Source: Sclerurus mexicanus
Lineage: Eukaryota; Chordata; Aves; Passeriformes; Furnariidae
Length of the DNA: 64,000 nt
Assembly: GCA_013396755.1 (NCBI GenBank)
Contig: VWZF01005933.1
Location: 907,585-971,584 of the forward strand
Direction of reading: 5' to 3'
Below, piece by piece: positions 10,956-25,036 of the stretch (the first letter of the stretch is position 1; each line of letters starts with the position of its first letter). The notes beneath the pieces are model-generated. The model made no database searches. It worked only from the letters and a program-made list of their open reading frames with translations, and was not told the DNA's origin. The translations under genes were made by a program, and so were the position numbers.

Positions 10956-13900
10956 CTATAACATTCCCTCTGGAAGCCCTCGGTTGTTTCCTTGTGGTCA
11001 TTCTTACGAGGGATTATTCCGATGCATTGTCTGCTGACAAGCAGTTCTGTGTCAGGAAAGGTGCCCCTGACTCCCTGCAGCAGGGAGGGCACACAGGCTG
11101 GTTGCCCAGGTGTGGAAGCATTGAACCCTAACTGCAAGGCAAATATAAAGCTGCAGGCTGATGTTTATTTACTTTAAATACACTTAGGAATGAGCATGGC
11201 CATCCATGGCCTTCTTGGCCAGGTGAGTTTTCCAGATGTTTGTTGGTGCCAGCATGCCGGACACGTGTTGCCACGTTCCCTGTAACAAGTTTAGGTTGAC
11301 TGGATCCTCCCTGTATGTGGACCATTTAGAACAGGCATCCATCAATGTGCAATTAAGCTGCTCGATGGCTGCTCGATGGCTTTTGGTTTTGGACAGCAGA
11401 TGGCCCGTAGCTCTTACTGGAAACTTCAGCCCTTTTCATTTCAGTGCTCCTGGTTCTGTAGCTTTATCTTCTCATGCCTGAAGAGTGAAGCCAGAGGTCC
11501 TGAGGTGGCATTTGAAATGTAGCTCCACTCCTCTTCCCACCCCTGGCTCAGAAGAGTGAGAAATTGGCCGTCCTTTAATGAAACTATCTTTGGTGAAGGT
11601 CATTAATTTTTCTTTTTCTTTTAAAGTGCTACAGAATGCAATCCTTGCAAAAATAAACCCACTATGATTATGTTCTGCTGTAGTAGAAGAGACAATGTTT
11701 CCACAGCAACTATTAGTGGGGACCCAGCATATACCATGAGCATTATGTGACTTCATTACTTCTAAACCACTTGATGGTCTATATTAAACAACATTAACGG
11801 GAATAGATTCAGTTACACTTCTAATACCCAGCTGATGGACTTGATGTAAATAGCTTTACTGCAAGCTATAATTCTTTCCCAAAAAAACAAACCCTCAAAT
11901 AGGGTAGCAAATAAATTGTCAAGCCAATGTTGCTGTAAGACTTCAGCTTTTATATCTGAGGTTCATTTGTTTCACTTGCAGTGATATTGCCCTTTCTTGC
12001 AATTTAATCTTACCTCTAGTGGATGCATAAATATATAAAAAAATCTCCATATCAAGTACCAAACAATTTAAAAGTACTCTATCTTTGAAGGCATTATCAA
12101 GGCTCTTCACTTGGTGGAAGGGGTTACTTTGCCAATGGAGAAATGAAGGGGAATGCAAAAGGATAAGCTGAGAAAATTCAGGATCCCTGTAGCCCCCAGA
12201 CACGGCTTTATCTGCAAAGTGAGATTTTCTGAATGGAAGATGATGAGGATAAGGATGAATTCTTGATAAAGAGCAAGACAGAAATACATAGGGTTTTACC
12301 AGCTGCATGAATAATAAAATGCCTTCAGTTTGTTGAGCAAGTGTAGTTCAGGAGCAGGACGCTATCACCAGCTTTGGTGGTCAGCTCTAGGGACTCAACA
12401 TCCTTTCCTACTTATTGAGAAAATTATAGAGGACCAGGTTCACACACTCGTGGAAGCTGGTAGCTCAGATCTCAGAAGGTCAGGGAAAGGCTAAAGGGAA
12501 ATTAAAAATGAAGTACAAATTTAGTATATTGGTCTTCCCAAAGGTATTGCTTAGCAATGAAGCCAGTACTGAGAGAGCCACACAGTCAGAAGCTACCTGC
12601 ATTCTGCTATAAAAAGATGCTGCTGGCTTCAACTTTGTCTTAATGTTTGATATAATTTGCATTTAAAGTAAATGCAATCAAACCCAGACACTTTGCAGCG
12701 CATCCTACAGACACCAAGGGAAGGAGAGAATACACCCTCCACTGGAAATGGCAGTCACATCCTTTTCTACAAGCAAATGAGAATAGACTGTGCCACGAGA
12801 ATGATATCTATATCTCTATCAGACTGACTACAGTTGAAACAGTGGCACCGACAAGGTGAGTCTCAGACAACCTCATTATTCTCTGGCTGTGATTACTTTG
12901 GTAGTTTTTCTCCTAAATGCCTATTCCATGTGTCGCAGGGTCTGAATTTGGAAATCATTCTGCCCCTCTCTGCCTGTGCTGGACCAAATCTCTTACGGAT
13001 GAAAGTGACGACTTCAATCACTTTCCAAAATGTGTGACTACACAGGTAGTTTTTCTTGTTATTATGTTTTAGTATTTTGAAGATTTTTGAATGGTATTCT
13101 GTGACATTACACCTTACGCACTCGAGATTAACTTGCTTGAGCTGCAACAAGCCTTTCATGTGCAAAAATAGTTGCTTTTTACCTTGCCAAATATTCAAGC
13201 GTATTTTTCAGCTACTGACTATTAAAACTCTGCTTCTCAAATTAAATTGTCCTTTTTATCCCTGTCAGAAAAATATAACATATACCTACTATTCATTAAC
13301 TTTTTAATGAACAGAATAATAAAGGGTATCAGCAAAGAACCCAGCAGCAACCCAAACAACAGTTCTTGCACTCTAATTATGGAGATAAATTGGACTTTTT
13401 TCCCCCCCAATAAATCTTCATGAAAGCCACTTATTTATGTCTTTGGCCTGCTTTCTCCCTCTACTGGTGTGAAACAGAATCTTTCCTATAGGTAGTTTCA
13501 AGACCTTCCATATTAAGCTCTGACCTTTGTGTTTGTAATACAGCAAAGAAAGCTTGATGCACTGGGAGTTCATTCCCTGTGGTATTCATGAATTGCATGC
13601 CACTGTAGTTCACGGGTAAGGACAATAGACATCTTCAACGGTCTGGCCATATTTATGCTATTTTTTCTTATAATACCTCCTTCTGTAGGGATTTAAGCTT
13701 GAGTAGTCACGTGATAGCATGAGAATTAATCACAAATCCATGATTTATACATCACTTTGAACCTCATTCAAGTGATAAGAGTGAATTGCTGTTTGAGGTT
13801 TGCTCCCTGTTAAGCAAAATGGAACACATGAATGGGAAAAGGTGGGGGACAATTGCCATTTTAAACATTGTAATAGCAAGAACATCACAAATTCTCTGGG

Positions 13901-14070
13901 GCTGAGTGTTCCTTACTCAAGAGAAGCCAGTCTGCATGAAGGCTACGTTCAAATGACATCACCAGTGTGTTCCTCCTCAGCCATGTTTTTCTCTCCTTTG
14001 GCAGTCACATAGTGAGCTAGCTCAAGGAATGTATCTGCCCAAAATATAGTTTTTAATATACATTTCAAAA
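10956..14070. other. Non-coding stretch
   Basis: No gene recognised. An 11-bp unit is tandemly repeated at 11357-11378, and an AACAAACCC-like bit lies near 11885. A 33-bp segment at 12823-12855 sits between acceptor-like and donor-like sites, but is too short and too uninformative to call an exon. Confidence 0.6.
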
Positions 14071-14136
14071 GGTTGTTTGGGTTGGGTTTTTTGTTTGGTT
14101 GGTTTTGGGGGTTTTTTTTTGGTTTGTTTGTTTTTA
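14071..14136. repeat. T/G-rich low-complexity tract
   Basis: GGTT/GGGTT/TTTG units with a GGGGG block followed by T10 (14106-14120 region) and TTTG repeats. It is the inverted-orientation counterpart, in composition and motif, of the A/C tract at 10864-10955. The G-blocks on this strand could stack into a weak quadruplex, which is an inference. Confidence 0.85.
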
Positions 14137-17100
14137 ATCCAGCAGCTTGCACTTCAGTCAGCTTAATGAGAGAATGAGTCTCAGCCTGATCACAGTTCTG
14201 ACATATTCAGGCTCTCCATTTCACCTTAATATAACCTTAATTTCACTTACCACGTGTTCCAGCAGGACCTGATCATTCTGTCCCTGGTTTATCTTTGTGC
14301 CTGAGAGGTGCCCTATAACCTGCAGTGCCAACACAGGTGAACATGCCAACACTGCTTGTATACTCTGCTGGATTTGGCCACCGTGTATTCCCATGGGACG
14401 CTGGAGAGTGTGCTCGTATGGATCATGCTCAGATCAACATACCCTGGACATCCATCTTCCTTATGATCCCTTCCTCTAACCTACAGAAGAAATATTGATT
14501 TTCAGCATGACTCATTGACAAGTTTTTACCTCACTGTTCGCCACTGACGGCGGTTTGCGTTATTGTCTTCCTCCAACCAAACCAAGAAAGTCAGATGATC
14601 TCCTGAGCTCTCCAGAGGCTGGTGCAGGTGGCTGCTGCACCCCAGCAAACAGCCACAGCACAGCACCAGGATGCTGAGGGGTTTATTCCTGGAGCAGGAA
14701 TCCACTGCATTTTCACAATCAAGTGGACCAGAGAGAGCAGAGCCACAGGGAAAGTTTCCAAGTCTGGGCACATCACACAGCTGTTTGCCTGGAGAGCCCA
14801 GATTAATTTCTGCAGTGCAAGTTGTTTTGCTTTTACTGGTACAACCTTAGCAAACCCAGTTATTCAGAGCCTGTAAAATTAATGGCTTCCCCCTCCGCCC
14901 CCATCTGAAAGCTTGAAGCTTTGAGTGTAGAAACAGGGGGAGATTACTAAAATTAAATGTAAAAACCCCAGCTTTTAAGCATCATTAGGCTTGATGGCAA
15001 TGTGAAACGTTTGCTGAGGAGTTCAGAGAAGAGGATCATATACTTGATAGTGTGAGAAAGTATATAACCTTGCTGTCAAAGGAGAAAAGACTGTTAAGAT
15101 AGAAGAAAAAAGCCTAGCTCAGCGTCAAGGATGGCTAAGCAAGCGTTTAAAGCTCGTCACAATTTGGAGAGGTAGCCAGGAGAAGCAAGGCAGGGAAAAA
15201 ATAAAAATAAAAAAAAAAAGACATGAAGGCTAAACGTACATGGCCAAGGAAAGGAAAGAAAAAAGAAATACTCTGGAAACAACCCATAAGCAGCAGAATT
15301 GCAGAGCACATCTCAACAGCAATATTTCATCTAGTCTCATTTGAGGGTCTTTCTGGCCTCTCCATGGACAAGAACAGGCAATGATACAAAGGCTGCAGGG
15401 TCAGACTCTTGTCTTATGCCACTGGCACTGGTGTGAGAGAGGTCAGCCCACACCTCCACGCTGGGATACGTGTGCCTGCATACCCCGGTTTGTTGCAGCC
15501 ACAGATTCATCTGCTCTCCCCAGCCAGCTTAGGCTGCTCCCATCCAGGGGCCAGGGGAAGCTGCTTGGGACTGTCACAACCTGCAAACCCTGGTATTTCT
15601 CCCTTCAGCTGCATTACTTGCTGTTCAGCCCACCTAGAGCCAGACCAGAGTGGGCAGCCTTCCTCCATGAGAGCAAAGGAGGCAAGCACAGGCTGGGGCT
15701 GCACTAAAGATCTGCAGGATTTTATAGCCCAGGCCCTGCAGTCCTAAATATGTACTTCTATTGTTGCATTAATGATAATTAACTAAACTTGAGGGTGCAG
15801 GCACCACACCCTCCTGGCCCCAGCCCAGGCAGAGCCTCACCTCCCACCTGGTAAACTGGCTGGGTTGAGTTAAAAATGCAGCACCGGATAAACTCCGGTT
15901 TGCCTTGCACATCTCAGCCTGGCAGCTGAGAGAGGTGGATCAACTCCAGTACTCCTCACTGGGTGCTCAGGCTGTGGAGTGGGTGCTGCCCCAAAGCTGC
16001 CCTTTGGGAGCCAGACCCTCTGCACTTCCCAGGGCTGGACACGACCTCATCTTCCCAGCGGTTCCAGTGTGCTCCTGCCTCACCCTGACAGTGCTCATGT
16101 CACGTAGGTTGTCTGCTTGCTTCTTGAATTCCCTCTACAAGTTAGTCTAGTCAGAGGAAAGTAAAAGTGACAAGCAGTGCTGACATGCACATGTTCTGAA
16201 GGGGACAGGGGAAAAGTCCTCTGTGAGGTTTTAAAAACGGCTGTGCTACAAAGGGTCCAAAAAGACAGACTGAGAGTCTCCCCCACATGCGGGTTCTATC
16301 AGCACTTTGAGTGCTAGTAGGGTTGCCACATGATTTACCATTGGATGTCAAGGTGTTCTGCTAGCATTTTGTGGTTTGGGATCATTATGTAATCCGCTCC
16401 TCCAATACTGCAAAAAAAAACCCCAAAATCATATGGCTTTTGCCTTAATCACTGACACAGTTTCCTGACATATTTCAAGTAGAAAAATTAGCACATCAGT
16501 TACCCCAGACCAGTTTGCTATATGTATGACAGGTTAAGAACTGGAAACACAGAAGGGATATGTTAGTGTTTGCCTGGGGTTTTCCCTTCCAAGTCACCCT
16601 TCTAAGCTTCCTGGAAGCTACTATAATATACAGAAATCCCATGATTTTTGTCTTCCTTCCTAAAATGAGTGGTGCACAATATCACAAACTCTTTAACCAA
16701 TCAAGCATACAATTAACAACCAATTTATGTGTTGGGTCAGCAATTTTCCTCAGCAGCAGCTTTGGTAGAGACTGTTGGACAGTCTTGGCTTGGCTAGAAA
16801 GATCAGACTTGCCAAGACAGTTGCAATTAATTGAAAGTTGTTCCCATTACCTCTAGGCTGGCTGGAAAGAAATTATGTACTCAGCTCTGCCTACCAAGGA
16901 GGCATTCACTGTTGTAAGGAGATGATAGCCACTTTATTTAAATAAGCTTTTATCGTGGGTTAGTAGAAGGCTGTACCAGGCAAATTAAATTTCTTATCGG
17001 CATTAAGACAGAGAAAACTGTTGTGATATGAATTCAACAGCATTATACTGAAATACTTATTTAGCAGGGAAAATAGTGGAAAATGGAAAAATCCTCCAGT

Positions 17101-20100
17101 TATCAAATGCTCAACTAATGCATACTAAAAATGAGAAATACACCCAGGAAATTCACTTTAAAAATACACACTGGGCTCAGTAATTCTGCACAGTCACCAG
17201 TGGATTATATTGTAAAGGGAATTTTGATTTCAGCACCTTAATCCTAGGCTACAAAATAAGAGCTAGTTTGCTGGGAAATTTCCACCAGTGCAGGTATTGT
17301 GGAGACCAACAACAAAATCCTTCTGGGGACTTTGGCAGTCCTACAGAGTTTACTGATGTTGGCTTACCTGCCAGCCCCACATCTGCGTATGTTTTAGAGG
17401 ATCTCTGCTGTTTACATTATCTTTATAAAGTATCACACGTAGTAGGCCAGATTCCTACCTGTGGGTAGGTCCAGGGTATCAGTGGAGTTGACCTGGCTTA
17501 AGTGGGAAGAGATGTCTTCTACATGTGTGCACCACACAGTCCCAGAAGAAACAAGAGAAGTTCCCTCACCTGCTTCATGTTAAAAAGCAATCCCATCTTG
17601 GGGTGCTGGAGAGTAACAGACAACGCCTAGGAGAGGAAATTAATCATTCCTATTATTAGTGAGCAGAAAAATTAACATTTCTGTAAATCTCTGCAGGACA
17701 TGTACAAATACACTCAAGTTGTGTTTGCTCTAACTGTAGCAGAAAGCCCCCCACCAACCCCAGCTACCAAAAATTAAATGGCAATACCAGAAAGCTCCAA
17801 ATTCTGTTGTAACAGGCCAGGGATTCCTTTGAGCTCTGGAAACTTCAAACAACAGCTGGGAACAAAGCTCAGCGTCATTTACTATCCAGGAGAAAAGGTG
17901 GCATTACACATTACGAGCCAGTACCATAATGAATGTGGAAAAGAAAATAAAATTACCCACTAGCTGGCAGAGGCCAGTGCTATTTATCCATTTTACATAA
18001 GCACTAAGAACAGAAAGCCTTTCCAGCGACACTTCCTAACTGAGATACCTTCAGCATCATAGTTTTTTCCTAGCTACATTTCCCTCTTTGCACTATTCCT
18101 TGATAAACTTCTTGTTACTCACAGGCGTTTTAATGCCCTAATATTACTGATCATACTTTCCCTAAAACTGTGACAATAAATTCCCATTTTAATCTATTAC
18201 GCAGTTTATTTTTGCTGCAGGAATTTATGTCCCTTTTCTCTCTCTCCCAAGCAATACCTTTATAAATTTTCCTTTCATTTCTTCACTCCCTCAGAGGAGC
18301 TTACCCACCCACAGGTTATATTTTTCCTCGAAGAGCGCCAGTCTGCTGCTTGTTCAGTTGTGACAGATTCAATCTAAGCAGAGACCTTTTTCTCAGCAGG
18401 AGATTTTCAGCCCTTCCCAAGCTAAGCCCACAGCACAGGGTACAGGATCTCTCTGATCACATTGCACCCTTCCCCTCAGTTCCCCTTAAGAGAGGATGCC
18501 CTTTGTGCGTGGGCATGGAGTGGGTGTGTTTGCGTGGGTTTTTACCCTCACTGCCATCATCCTCCAGCTCCTCCATCAGAAATCCCTTCGGTTCCAAAGC
18601 AGGATCTGCTTCTCACCTACTCTTTCTGTCCCTGTGGAGAAACCAGTCACTCTCCAGCACTTCAATTTTTCAGCCAAAAGGTCCCAAGGAGTGATTCCTG
18701 CACTGTCAATGAAGCGGCCTCTCCTCTGAGACCTCCACCTCTGCATTTATCCTGGAGCAACGTTTGTAATGATGCACTGGCAGATTTTGTCACACAGATG
18801 TTGTGCATGAGATGAGACTAAGCGTGTTCTTCGTAATGCGACCTGTCAGTCTTAAATCATCTAGAATAAATAGGTGTGTTTGTACTCTCTGAAACACGCA
18901 TGAAAAAGAAAGCTTTTGCACTGGGTCTTACCTTGAACAGCCACCGTGTTCCTTTGGGAGGAAGAAAGTTAGTGATCGTGGTCCAAACTGGCCTTTTGGG
19001 ACTCAAGGCTTGTGCTTTGTACAACTTCAGATTCTAAACCTAGTTGTGCAAAACGTGAAATTATATTCCTGTTGTGCAAAATGCTTCAAATTGCATTTTC
19101 TACCTGGAAGCTCTAATGAAGGAATAATGAAATCACTGTTCACAGACAGCCCCCCTGAAATCTCACATTGATATAAACTTACACATAGGGGTGAGGGTAA
19201 TAAAACACGCCCTGGGAGACAGAAAAAGGAAAGCCCTGCAGTTTGGGAAAGAGCAGCGCAGTAAAGACTGACCCACTCACATAATTTCTCTTTCTCTTTC
19301 ATAGTTTAAAAAATTCCTAGAATTTAAAAGTATGTGAGAAGTCTTTATTCAAAAGGGAGATAAAAAGCCAAACCCTTTTCTGAAGATGACTTTAGTCAGA
19401 TGGGCAAACTAGAAGTTTTGAAATATTTAGTCTTTAAAGATGAGTATTTCCACTGCTTTTTGTATCATGAACTTAATTATGCCTCCCCACAGATTTGATA
19501 CAGTTCTTCAGTAATGACTGCTTATAAAGTTCTGAAAAAATCCTTGGACAAAGTCTTTAAAGTAAAAACTGTCCCCAGATAATTGCTATAATAGTCTTCA
19601 GAAACAGGCAATTATTTTTTAGAAAATTAAGCTTCAACTCATGGATTTATATAAAATACCACCATTTGTTCCAACCTGTATTTCCACACTGCATAACAAA
19701 ATGTGTTCCTGAGACAGGCTGATAAATATATGGCAGCTTAGAGAAAATTTTAATATGGCAAAAAATAAACACTAGGCATATGTTTAATTTGCTTAATTAT
19801 CTATATTATATTTAGAACTTGCATTTTACCTATATAGGCATTTTAGATTTTCCTGGCCCTACTGAGATCTGACCAACTTGAATAATGTAATATTTTAAGA
19901 AAAGAATATTCTCAGGGGTTTTTAGTAGCAATGCAGTCAGAGTGGGTGACTGACCCTATAAACTTTGGATTGCTTTTCATACAGCATAAGAAGTGGAAAG
20001 TTGTGAGGCTTTTCCTGGCCCTGAAAGGGCTGTTTCCTCTCCAGATACTTCCTTAATGATCCATGAACATAAATCAACTGGGACTCACAGAAATACTGCT

Positions 20101-23100
20101 GAAGAGAAGATCTTTTTCTTATGACTTGGCAAGGCTGGTTTAAACACCAGATGGATCAAAAATAATAATTGGAAGAAAAGCAGTATCTTCTTTCACTGGT
20201 CCCCCTCAATCTCTTTCCTGTCTCACACCTACACTCTTGCAGTCACATGCTGAATGCTGCTCTTGGTAGGACTGTGGAGCACCAAGTGCTTCCCATTAAA
20301 TGTGCCCAGAGATTTGCTCTGTCGTGAGCCTTCCTTCACTGGCTGTGTTTAAGAGAGGGTGCTTTCCTTTAGCTAGGTTCCACGGAGCCACGAACCTCCC
20401 CAGCGAGTCTTCCAAGTGTCACTGATACCACCCATGAAACGGACTGCAGACCAGTGGGGGAAACCCTTATGGCTCTTGGAAAGTGGGCTGGTTCTGCCTG
20501 CCCAAATCCACTGTCCCTACATCCTTTTTCCAGTTGCTCCGGCAAAGTCACACTCGCTTGAGCCTGGAGGGGCAAAGCTGCTCTTAATTGTGTCTGTCGT
20601 AAATAGCAAATCCTCTTCTAACCTGCCTCTTTTTATAAATGTCACATTTTCTGTATGGATGACCTTTTCCTTTCCTGAATTTTCTATCTGACCTGGCATG
20701 GGGAGAAATGAAGTCCAGTATTTGGTGATGCAGTAGCTCTGGGATGACATATGCTGTGGAAATGCAGTGAAGCCACTGTTTTCAGGCTCCTGATTATAGT
20801 GCTGCATTGCAAGTATGTCTGGCAGAACAATATGAGTGGATGGCACAATCCAAGGCTGAGAGGAACTGGTGCAAACTGGCACATTAAATTGTTAAGTATC
20901 CTTGGAAAAAGCTCACAGATCAGCTTATTGTAGGATCAGCTTGCTGACTAACAGAAATTTATCAAACTAGTGATTAAACACCCACAAACAAAACAAGCCG
21001 CATGATGGGATTTTTTTCTTAATGGAAAATCTCTCCAAGCTTCTGCAGGCTCAAGTGTCACTTGAACGTTTCCCATAAGGATCTGCAGTTCTGACAGAGG
21101 TGCTCCAAGTCTGGGGGTCACGATACAGAGAGCTCCTCGCAGCTACGTCTCCTGAGCCCCCTACGGCATGCCCATGGCTAAGAGAGAGCATCCTTGCATG
21201 GCCCCACTGTAAAGGAGCACATCCAGTTGCAGAAAGCACCTGCAGTGAGCAGACCTAGGCTGCAGACACCCAAAAGCCCCAGCTGGGGAGGCTCTGCGGG
21301 GCAGTAGATCAGCATGTGAGTACACGGCTGGTGTTCATTTAATGGACCAACCACTGGCTGCCCCTCTGAGGCAACGGAGGAGGCGATTACAGGAAAACAG
21401 CAGCATTACTGCCCTTTTGGTCCACTGAAAACCATTCTCCCTGCAATTAGGGAGCAGGAGTAGAGCAGACATTTTTATTGCGTGAGCCTAGAGATAATAA
21501 AAAGAGAGACTAGCCAATTCAATACTTTTAAGGGCTTTTTGGTTTTTTTTTTTAATTTAACACAAATTACTCTTAAGTTCCAATTCGTCCCCACCGCAGC
21601 AACAATCAGCTCCTGGCATTGCATGAAACATGCCTTTTCTCGAGCTGTGCTAACACAGTTACAAAATCATCGCTGATTAGGCAGTGATTTTGGACAATAT
21701 CATTCTGGTGTTTCCCTCGAGGATCAAGATAAACACATTTCCTAATGATTCCCCTAAGAAACTTCAAGTAGTGAAACTAATCCTTAGTGAGCGTGTCTGC
21801 TTATCAGATAGTCCTGTGGCTTTCGTGCAGGAAATCAGGACACACTGAAACCACGCTTTTAATTGTGTCTGTGCAGTAGACCTTGTGGTCCTGGGGTCTC
21901 TGACCAATCTTTCTCTGCCTTCAGGCTCCACCACTACACACCTGAAAGTGACATTTGTTTCCACGCTCCTATTGTCATTTTCAAAGATACCACCTTAATT
22001 TTGTTTCCTAAACCAGAGGGTACCACAAGAATAACAGCTTGGTTAACTTTTATAGTGGCCCACAGTGGAAGTTACAGATGAGAAAGGAACAAATATATCC
22101 AACGCCCTTTTTTTTTTCCTGAAAAGTCAGTCTTGTAAGCTTACCAGATTTTGAAGTCTATTTTCCCTAAGGCACTGATGGGAGTTAAATGTTGATTTCC
22201 AGTGCCCCTGGATGCACGCCCAAAGCCTTGGGCTGTTCATACACCAGCAGTTCTGCAAATCAAGTATTTTACTTCCTTTGCCTTGATGTCAAGTGCCTGA
22301 AAACAAAGAGCTTCTTTCTGGGAAGACAGCGTGTTTTGCTGGACACAGAGCAACACATTTTGTCCTGCTCCCATTTGAGGGAAATGCTTTCACTTGCATC
22401 CAAATTTCAGAGTTGGGCTTGATCCAGGTGGAATTTCCTATTAGTTTTGTTTCATCTGTTAACAATGTAACCCCCCACAGAGCCACCCTGTCCCTTGGTA
22501 TTTGGGTGCCTTTTGGTGTCTCCTCTGTTTTCCTTTCCTTGGAGCTGCTCAGCACCACAACCAGCCACAAACCCAGCAGAACACCGCTCTTAGAAGTTAA
22601 AGGGGATAGAAATATATGCATTTTTCTTATATTAAAAGGCTGTCACATCAAAAAAGGGCTCTCCTAAAGCACCCACTTCTCTAAACAGTCACTTTGAACT
22701 ACAGGGAAAACCCCTGTGTCTGAGTTTTCTTTGTGTGCTCAGCACCTCAGGAAGGCGGGGGCTGCCCCACGCAGCGTTCACAGCTCCGGGCCAGCATGGA
22801 GCAGCCAGGGAAAGCCTGGATGCCCCAGCTGACCTGGGAATCCTGCCCAGCAGCTTGGTGGGGCTGCCCCCACTGCGGGAAGGCAGGAGCCTCAGCTCTC
22901 TCACAGCCTCCAAAAAACCAGGGGGTACCTGAGGAACCTTCAAGGGCAGCACTCTTACCCATGGCATTACAGGAGTGACAGATTCTTTTTGCTGGACTCT
23001 TTGCAAACTCTCTCCTTTAGGCTACACTAGACCCAAACAAGCACAGGAATAACCTCTTGGTTTTGCGTAAGGCTGAAAAAATGGCAACACGCGTTTCTAT

Positions 23101-23180
23101 AAAGAGGTTTGAGATCACACCGCACTTAGGCTTCCAAAGTCCAAATCACATTTTTCTAGTTTGAAAATAGCACACATAAC
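14137..23180. other. Non-coding stretch, nothing firmly recognised
   Basis: Nine kilobases of ordinary sequence with short chance frames of up to about 124 codons. An A9C4 tract lies at 16412-16424. A 26-bp segment at 20332-20358 resembles the end of CR1 ORF2 and is treated only as a tentative finding. No exon, RNA gene or clear mobile element was recognised. Confidence 0.55.
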
Positions 23181-23452
23181 TCATAGAATCATAGATTGGA
23201 TCGAGTTGGAAGGGGCTTTAAAGATCATCTAGTTCCAACGCTCCTGCCATGGGCAGGGACACCTTCCATTAGACCAGGTTGCTCAAAGCCACATCCAGCC
23301 TGGCCTTGGACACATCCAGGGATGGGACAACCACAGCTTCTCTGGGCAACTAGTTCCAGTGCCTCACCACCCTCACAGTAAAGACTTGCTTCTGTATATC
23401 TAACATAAATCTATCCTCATTCAGTTTAAATCCATTTAAAACCCTGTCCTGT
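23181..23452 (-). mobile_element. CR1 LINE, 5'-truncated 3' end
   Basis: Read on minus, this is the terminal part of a CR1 non-LTR retrotransposon. The plus strand begins at 23181 with the inverted CR1 tail (TCATAGAATCATAG), followed by the complement of the usual 3' region: AGTTGGAAGGGGC, AAGATCATCTAGTTCCAAC, GGGCAGGGACACCTTCC and TTGCTCAAAGCC are all recognisable. The similarity fades near 23452, shortly before a short TA repeat. Only about 270 bp remain, covering the 3' UTR and the extreme end of ORF2, which is typical for CR1 because reverse transcription usually stops early. The copy cannot be mobile. The subfamily was not determined; the family call is confident because these blocks are diagnostic of avian CR1. 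Confidence 0.93.
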
Positions 23453-23475
23453 TAAAAAAATATATATATCATAAC
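23453..23475. repeat. Short A-run and TA repeat at the CR1 boundary
   Basis: An A7 run followed by TATATATAT directly abuts the 5'-truncated side of the CR1 copy. It may be an insertion-site feature or an unrelated microsatellite. Confidence 0.7.
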
Positions 23476-25036
23476 TAGCCAAAAGGAGTTATGAAAGGTA
23501 AATCACAATTTTCCTTAGGAAGCTGCTCTGGGTGTGCCACCATTTCCCTTCTACCCCACCCACCACCCTGCCAGTCCTCTGCCCACAGACTGCCCCAACC
23601 TGCCTTGACGTCTGGCAGACTAGTTGAGCCTAACGTTTAGCACAAGCCAGTACAGCCTTCAGGCTGTAGTGCTGGTGTTTTAAAATAGGAGTGGGGTTTT
23701 TTTTTTAAATTTTAAATAAGGTAAATTTAAACCATTCTGGCTAAAATTTTGAAGACAGCTTGCATGCAAAAACGTAGGGAAGGTTTCAGCTGAAATTTTT
23801 CTTCCATTGTGCTGAGCGATGGTAGGGGGAAATATTGTGGTTTGTCTGTTACACTAAAAATTTTAGTATTTCTTCCTTTATGGTAATGAAATGTTGAGAG
23901 AGGAGGTGTCCTACACTGTACATTATTTGCACTGTCATTTTCCAATGTGAACGGATAGACAACTGATTTTGCAATGATAATTAATTTTGGTTTACTTTTT
24001 CTTTTTTATCATAGCTCATACACATCTCTATTAAAAAGGGGTGTATCAGAGCAAATGGGAACCTCACAGAGACACTCAGAGGCAAGGCAGTGAAAAGCTT
24101 TGCAGATGGTGCACTAACAGGCCTGACAGGTGTATTTTGTGATGCCCTCTGATTGTGCAATCTCATTTTATAATAAATTACTATTTTATACAGTTCAACA
24201 AATCTGAGCAGGGAGTACATCCTACCATTACATTTCAGACTGCGCATACATTACTTTCCTGACAAGCCGGAGCTGTTCTCACTTTTTAATGCAAACGCTT
24301 TATGCTGCTGGTCAGTGACACATTCGCTTACCCTGTTTTTCCAAGAAAAGGAGGTCTGAGACGGTCTTATCTGTCTGTGAGTAAGTACCTAATTACTTTT
24401 ATTCCAAAGGGGCATTTCAACCGCATCTCCCAGAGGAGGTGCCTCAAAGCCTGTGAGAACATGTGGGTGGGCAGAAGGCAGAGGGGCAGCAGAGCACATC
24501 TGGCGAGGGATGGAGGGCAACCATCCCACGAGTGACCTGCACACCCCACTGAGCCCACACACTCACACTGAGACATGCAGGGGAAAATACAGGGGGCAAT
24601 AACCCAGATCTGGAGAGAAGCAGGCTTGCTTGGCTCTGTTCCCAAGAGAGCAGCAGAAATCGCTGCGGGGTAATCATCACGCTGCTGCTGCAAAAGGCGT
24701 TAATCCAAAGGGCATGCAAAGCTTTCTGCAGCCTTTGATTCCTACAGCTGTTGAAATCTAAGCAAATCACTGCCGTTTTCCAGAAGTTGTGTATTTTGAT
24801 ATGTATGGACTCATCCCTGGGCTCCAGTAAAAGCTGGCTGCTCCTCAGTGAGCAGTCACAGACTATATATTTCTTTTTTAATTTTCCTTTGGAGGTGGAT
24901 GTCATCTCAGGAAAAATATACATGGGCCTTAGAAGATCATAAACTGTCCAGCAGAAATACAGCCTTAGCAAAACTTACTAGTTGAAGGAGATAAAAAAAA
25001 TATAACCAAAGTAAGTTGATTTTCAAATCCCTGCTT
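23476..25036. other. Non-coding stretch
   Basis: A minus frame of 175 codons at 24444-24971 has no recognisable motifs and is judged a chance frame. A T10/AAATTT segment lies at about 23698-23720. A strong donor-like GTAAGT occurs near 24380, but no partner exon evidence was found. Confidence 0.55.

Noticed and set aside
12823..12855. 33-bp segment between CTATCAG and AAG/GTGAGT
   Set aside because: It could be a microexon, but 33 bp carries too little information and the upstream pyrimidine tract is weak.
24444..24971. 175-codon minus frame
   Set aside because: No motif, no splice context and no repeat family; consistent with chance.
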